A DNA stretch of 8,454 nucleotides from Opitutia bacterium. Its GTDB lineage: Bacteria; Verrucomicrobiota; Verrucomicrobiia; Opitutales; Seribacteraceae. A program made the position numbers and the translations under genes. Below the pieces are notes generated by a model. It saw only the letters and a list, made by a program, of their open reading frames with translations, had not been told where the DNA came from and searched no databases. The number at the start of each line of letters is the position of its first letter. The stretch's first letter is position 1. Shown here piece by piece: positions 5,613-8,454 of the stretch. Location: positions 1 to 8,454 of the forward strand of contig JABGUO010000236.1 of assembly GCA_018646565.1 (NCBI GenBank), read 5' to 3'.

Positions 5613-7613
5613 GTGATCGAATTTGCTCAACCTGCTGCCTTGTGGACCGCTCTTGCGATTGGACTGCCTGTGGTTGCCCACATGGCTTATCGTCGGGTGA
5701 CAGAAAAGTTTTATTTTTCTTCTCTACGCTTCATTCGCCCGTCCCAAATTCCCCGAACGGGAAAACGTACTCCTTCTGATATCCCTCTCTTACTAGTCCG
5801 AATTCTTCTTTTTATTATCCTCTCTCTTTTGTTAGCTGATCCGTATTGGAAATCACCTTCCACGCCCTCTCTCGATGGGCAGAATAAAGAAACTTTAATT
5901 GCAATCGACCTATCGCCCAGTATGGGAGGTTGGGGAGGGATTGAAGAGGCGAAGGAAAAAGCTTTAACAATATTGGAAAAGGAGAAAGACGAGGTGGGAT
6001 TTATTGCTTTTGGAAATACTATCCTGAATCAAATTGAGATTGGAAATGATCGCGATTCAATCAAGGCACAGATTCAAAACTTGCTTCCTGACTGGAGTCG
6101 AGGAAATGCCCAAGTTCTGCTCGATCAAACTCCCTCTATGTTCTCTGAAAAAGCAAAGGAGCGAAAGTTATACATTCTGAGTGATTTTCAAGAGTCCGAT
6201 TGGCAAACCGCTTACACTGATTTACAGAATTCTGGAATTACCTATGAATTAATAAAAGTGGGAGGGGAAAGTGAAATTGAGGGAAAAAGGCAGAATAATT
6301 TAAGTGTCTTAGAAGCCCGGGCAGTACCGGCGGGTCCCGACAAGATAAGAGTATGGACTGTTATACGAAATTGGGACGATACCAATAAAACGACAGAGGT
6401 GGAATTAATTGCAGGTGGTAAAGTAAAAGCCAAAAATATTGTATCGATTGCCCCCTACGGTTCTGTACAGTCTCAATTTGTGATCAAGGAAGGAGATTTT
6501 TCTTTCGCTAAAGTTCAATTAGTGGAGGGAGATGCATTCGCACTCGATAATGAAAGATCTGTATGGCTAAAAGCACCCCCCGCTCGCCGGTTTGGTTTTT
6601 GGATGCCTGAATTTGAAAATGATGAAACAGATCAGGAAAAGTCTTTTTTAAAGACCGCAGTTGCGAGCTCTGGCGATAATGGCTGGAATCGTTGGGAATG
6701 GGATCAGGACCGTGCAGACGCGTTACGATTAGGAGATGATCAGTTGGAGGTTCAGTTACTAATGATTTTGGGCTTGGGGAAATGGTTTGAAGAGGAACAA
6801 TTGGGCGGATTGATTGAGAAATATATTTCCAAGGGTGGGGTGGCCTTGATCACTCCAGGCGAACCCTTTTCCTCTACGGTTTCAATTTTAAAATCGAATC
6901 AGTTTTTTGATTATAATTTTGTCCGAGTGGCAGGTGGAGCGGTACAGAGCAAAAATCCTTTTCGCATTGGGGCATTAGAGTCCAGTTCTGCTCTTGCGGA
7001 AGTCTTTGCCGGCAAAGCTGCTCGTGACTTGTACCTTTCTGCTATTCATCGATTTGGAATCATGAAGCCAGGTGCAAGTTCCGAGGCCATCGAGGTTCCC
7101 TTACGAGATCAGGAGGGTCGTCCTCTAGCCCTAGTCAAACCTTTTGACGGGGGAGGACGATTAGTGTTCCTTCCGTTTCGGATGAATACCACATGGACAG
7201 ACCTTCCCCTGCGAAACTCTTTTTTACCCCTGTTGATGGAGTTGACTCAGGGAGTAAAACGTGAGTCACGTTCATGGCCAGTAATTGAGCCTGGCGAGGA
7301 ATTAATTGGTGTTGCGGGAAATTTTATTGCAAAAAAACCGGGAGCATTTCGATTTGAAGATCAATGGGTAGAGGTTGTTCTTTCTTCAGCTGAATCCTCT
7401 CCTGATACATTGTCTATGAATGAACTAACAGAGAGCCTTGGTGGCTCGGGAGTTGATTCCACTTCTTCCACTTCTGGAGGGGATGGCTCCGAGGAAGAAA
7501 GCAATCCCTTATGGATGTGGTTTGCAATTTTTGCCACTACTCTCTTGATTATAGAAATGCTTTGGTCTCGTCCCCGTCAGAATTCTAATGCACAAAAACA
7601 AATCCATGCCTAA
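5613..7613 (+). CDS. long BatA-type membrane protein with VWA and GATase-like domains
   Basis: A 666-residue inner-membrane protein, about twice the length of a plain BatA. It opens with a BatA (aerotolerance-regulator) module: a first membrane segment at about residues 7-24, the FSSLRFIRP stretch, and a second segment at about 57-75. A VWA domain follows with the MIDAS DLSPSMG at 99-105 (D99, S101, S103). Next come a beta-rich region (about 228-325) resembling an Ig-like module, then a GATase-I-like region (about 380-545) including YISKGGVALITPGEP with no catalytic Cys visible, and the family-like LPLRNSFLPLLMELTQ at 541-556. A Ser/Gly/Glu-rich linker at 610-630 precedes a third membrane segment at about 633-650 and a short basic tail. 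The GTG start at 5613 is chosen because the BatA N-terminus (IEFAQPAALW) begins right there. The bulk probably lies between the second and third segments, outside the membrane. Confidence 0.88.
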   Translation: MIEFAQPAALWTALAIGLPVVAHMAYRRVTEKFYFSSLRFIRPSQIPRTGKRTPSDIPLLLVRILLFIILSLLLADPYWKSPSTPSLDGQNKETLIAIDLSPSMGGWGGIEEAKEKALTILEKEKDEVGFIAFGNTILNQIEIGNDRDSIKAQIQNLLPDWSRGNAQVLLDQTPSMFSEKAKERKLYILSDFQESDWQTAYTDLQNSGITYELIKVGGESEIEGKRQNNLSVLEARAVPAGPDKIRVWTVIRNWDDTNKTTEVELIAGGKVKAKNIVSIAPYGSVQSQFVIKEGDFSFAKVQLVEGDAFALDNERSVWLKAPPARRFGFWMPEFENDETDQEKSFLKTAVASSGDNGWNRWEWDQDRADALRLGDDQLEVQLLMILGLGKWFEEEQLGGLIEKYISKGGVALITPGEPFSSTVSILKSNQFFDYNFVRVAGGAVQSKNPFRIGALESSSALAEVFAGKAARDLYLSAIHRFGIMKPGASSEAIEVPLRDQEGRPLALVKPFDGGGRLVFLPFRMNTTWTDLPLRNSFLPLLMELTQGVKRESRSWPVIEPGEELIGVAGNFIAKKPGAFRFEDQWVEVVLSSAESSPDTLSMNELTESLGGSGVDSTSSTSGGDGSEEESNPLWMWFAIFATTLLIIEMLWSRPRQNSNAQKQIHA

Positions 7614-8454
7614 TTTCCTAGAGTTTATCAAACGGGAAGCTCGATTTTTCATTTTCAGTCGATCTTTGTTTGCCTTGGTGATTGGCCTGCTCTGCTGGCC
7701 CTGTTTGCTTTATTTACTCGATCTTTACGATTCAGTTTCTCCTATCCTGGAAAGTGCTGCCTTTAACTGGGTTATCTCGACAACTGTCTTCTCTATTGCT
7801 GTTTTTTTGATTCTTCTCGTTCGTTCTTGGACTAAAAAGCCCTCGGTGAAAAATTTGGCAAGGCAAGTGGAGCAATCAAATCCTGATTTACTGGATCTGC
7901 TTAATTGTGCCGTGGAGTTGGAGGATAAATCGAAGCAACGATCTTTGACTTTTATGGAAAATCGTGTCCTTCGTCAAACGGAGGAAAAGGCCAGCGAGAT
8001 TGTCTGGACTGAGGGTACACGCCCCCCACCCAGGTTTTGGGCTTCTTTAGTATTTGGGTTAATGCTGAGTCTCCTTTTTACAGCTTGGAGTGTGGATCGA
8101 AGTCCTCTGCAAAAATCGATGGATTCGTTGTCTGGTGAACCTGGCTTATTTCTCTTTACCACTAAAACTGGTTCCACAAAATTGGAGGAGTACCCCGCAA
8201 GCAAAGAATTTAGCCGCGGAACAGATATTTCTGTTTTTGCAGATGTTACCCGTGGGCACCGCGGACAGAAAAAAGCGTTTATTGAGTTTGAAGAAAATGG
8301 AATGATTGAAAGTTTGGAAATGCTTCGAACCCCGATCATGGGACGTTTCGAATTTGTAGTGCCTTCTCTTCAAAGTGATTTTAGCTACCGAGTCGTTACT
8401 CCTTCACTGGAAAGTGAATGGCAATTATTGGAGGCGTATGATCCTCCTTCAATC
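7606..8454 (+). CDS. DUF4175-like membrane protein, 3' end missing (right window edge)
   Basis: A frame open from the ATG at 7606 to the last base, giving 283 codons without a stop. It shares eight bases with the end of the BatA-type gene (ATGCCTAA), which implies translational coupling. The product has two membrane segments at about residues 20-40 and 53-72, then a charged helical stretch with the pattern VKNLARQVEQSNPDLLDLLN (79-98), a third segment at about 144-162, and a beta-rich region from about 180 to the edge. This layout (hydrophobic hairpin, LAxxVExxxP helix, third segment, Ig-like domain) resembles the DUF4175 proteins that follow BatA/VWA genes in planctomycetes and verrucomicrobia. 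The family name is an inference from layout and position. Those proteins are usually long, so a large part, often coiled-coil, is probably missing here. It is likely a membrane subunit of the MoxR-VWA system. Confidence 0.8.
   Translation, partial: MPNFLEFIKREARFFIFSRSLFALVIGLLCWPCLLYLLDLYDSVSPILESAAFNWVISTTVFSIAVFLILLVRSWTKKPSVKNLARQVEQSNPDLLDLLNCAVELEDKSKQRSLTFMENRVLRQTEEKASEIVWTEGTRPPPRFWASLVFGLMLSLLFTAWSVDRSPLQKSMDSLSGEPGLFLFTTKTGSTKLEEYPASKEFSRGTDISVFADVTRGHRGQKKAFIEFEENGMIESLEMLRTPIMGRFEFVVPSLQSDFSYRVVTPSLESEWQLLEAYDPPSI

Noticed and set aside
7974..8373. Minus- and plus-strand short frames near the right edge
   Set aside because: They overlap the uninterrupted 283-codon plus frame that has membrane segments and is coupled to the gene before it.

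Overview
The window looks like chromosomal DNA from a moderately AT-rich member of the PVC superphylum, most likely a marine Verrucomicrobiota of the Opitutae/Puniceicoccales kind. This is inferred from the gene families (SBF-like symporter, stand-alone PolB-type exonuclease, long BatA/VWA protein followed by a DUF4175-like membrane protein) and from start sites that nearly all lack a Shine-Dalgarno motif. No database search was possible. I see no tRNA, rRNA, CRISPR array, insertion sequence, phage gene or convincing rho-independent terminator.

Left part (1-728, minus strand): a HAD-superfamily hydrolase, followed without a gap by the first 19 codons of an unidentified gene that leaves the window. 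The two share an ATGA stop/start overlap. An 84-bp AT-rich spacer (729-812) separates this pair from the plus-strand genes.

Middle part (813-3565, plus strand): an SBF-like (bile acid:sodium symporter fold) transporter, a type I methionine aminopeptidase and a stand-alone 3'-5' exonuclease related to the proofreading domain of family-B DNA polymerases. They are tightly spaced (16 and 13 bp gaps) and probably co-transcribed, but have no obvious common pathway.

Right part (3657-8454, plus strand): a MoxR AAA+ ATPase, a DUF58 protein with a VWA-like fold and intact MIDAS, a 666-residue BatA-type membrane protein with a second VWA domain and a GATase-like region, and a membrane protein with a DUF4175-like layout that overlaps the BatA stop codon and runs off the right edge. 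In families of this kind MoxR is thought to act as a chaperone-like ATPase on metal-ion-binding VWA partners at the membrane. Here the cytoplasmic ATPase and DUF58 protein would work with the two membrane proteins in one envelope-linked complex. Its substrate is not known. This operon is the least-understood and most interesting part of the window.
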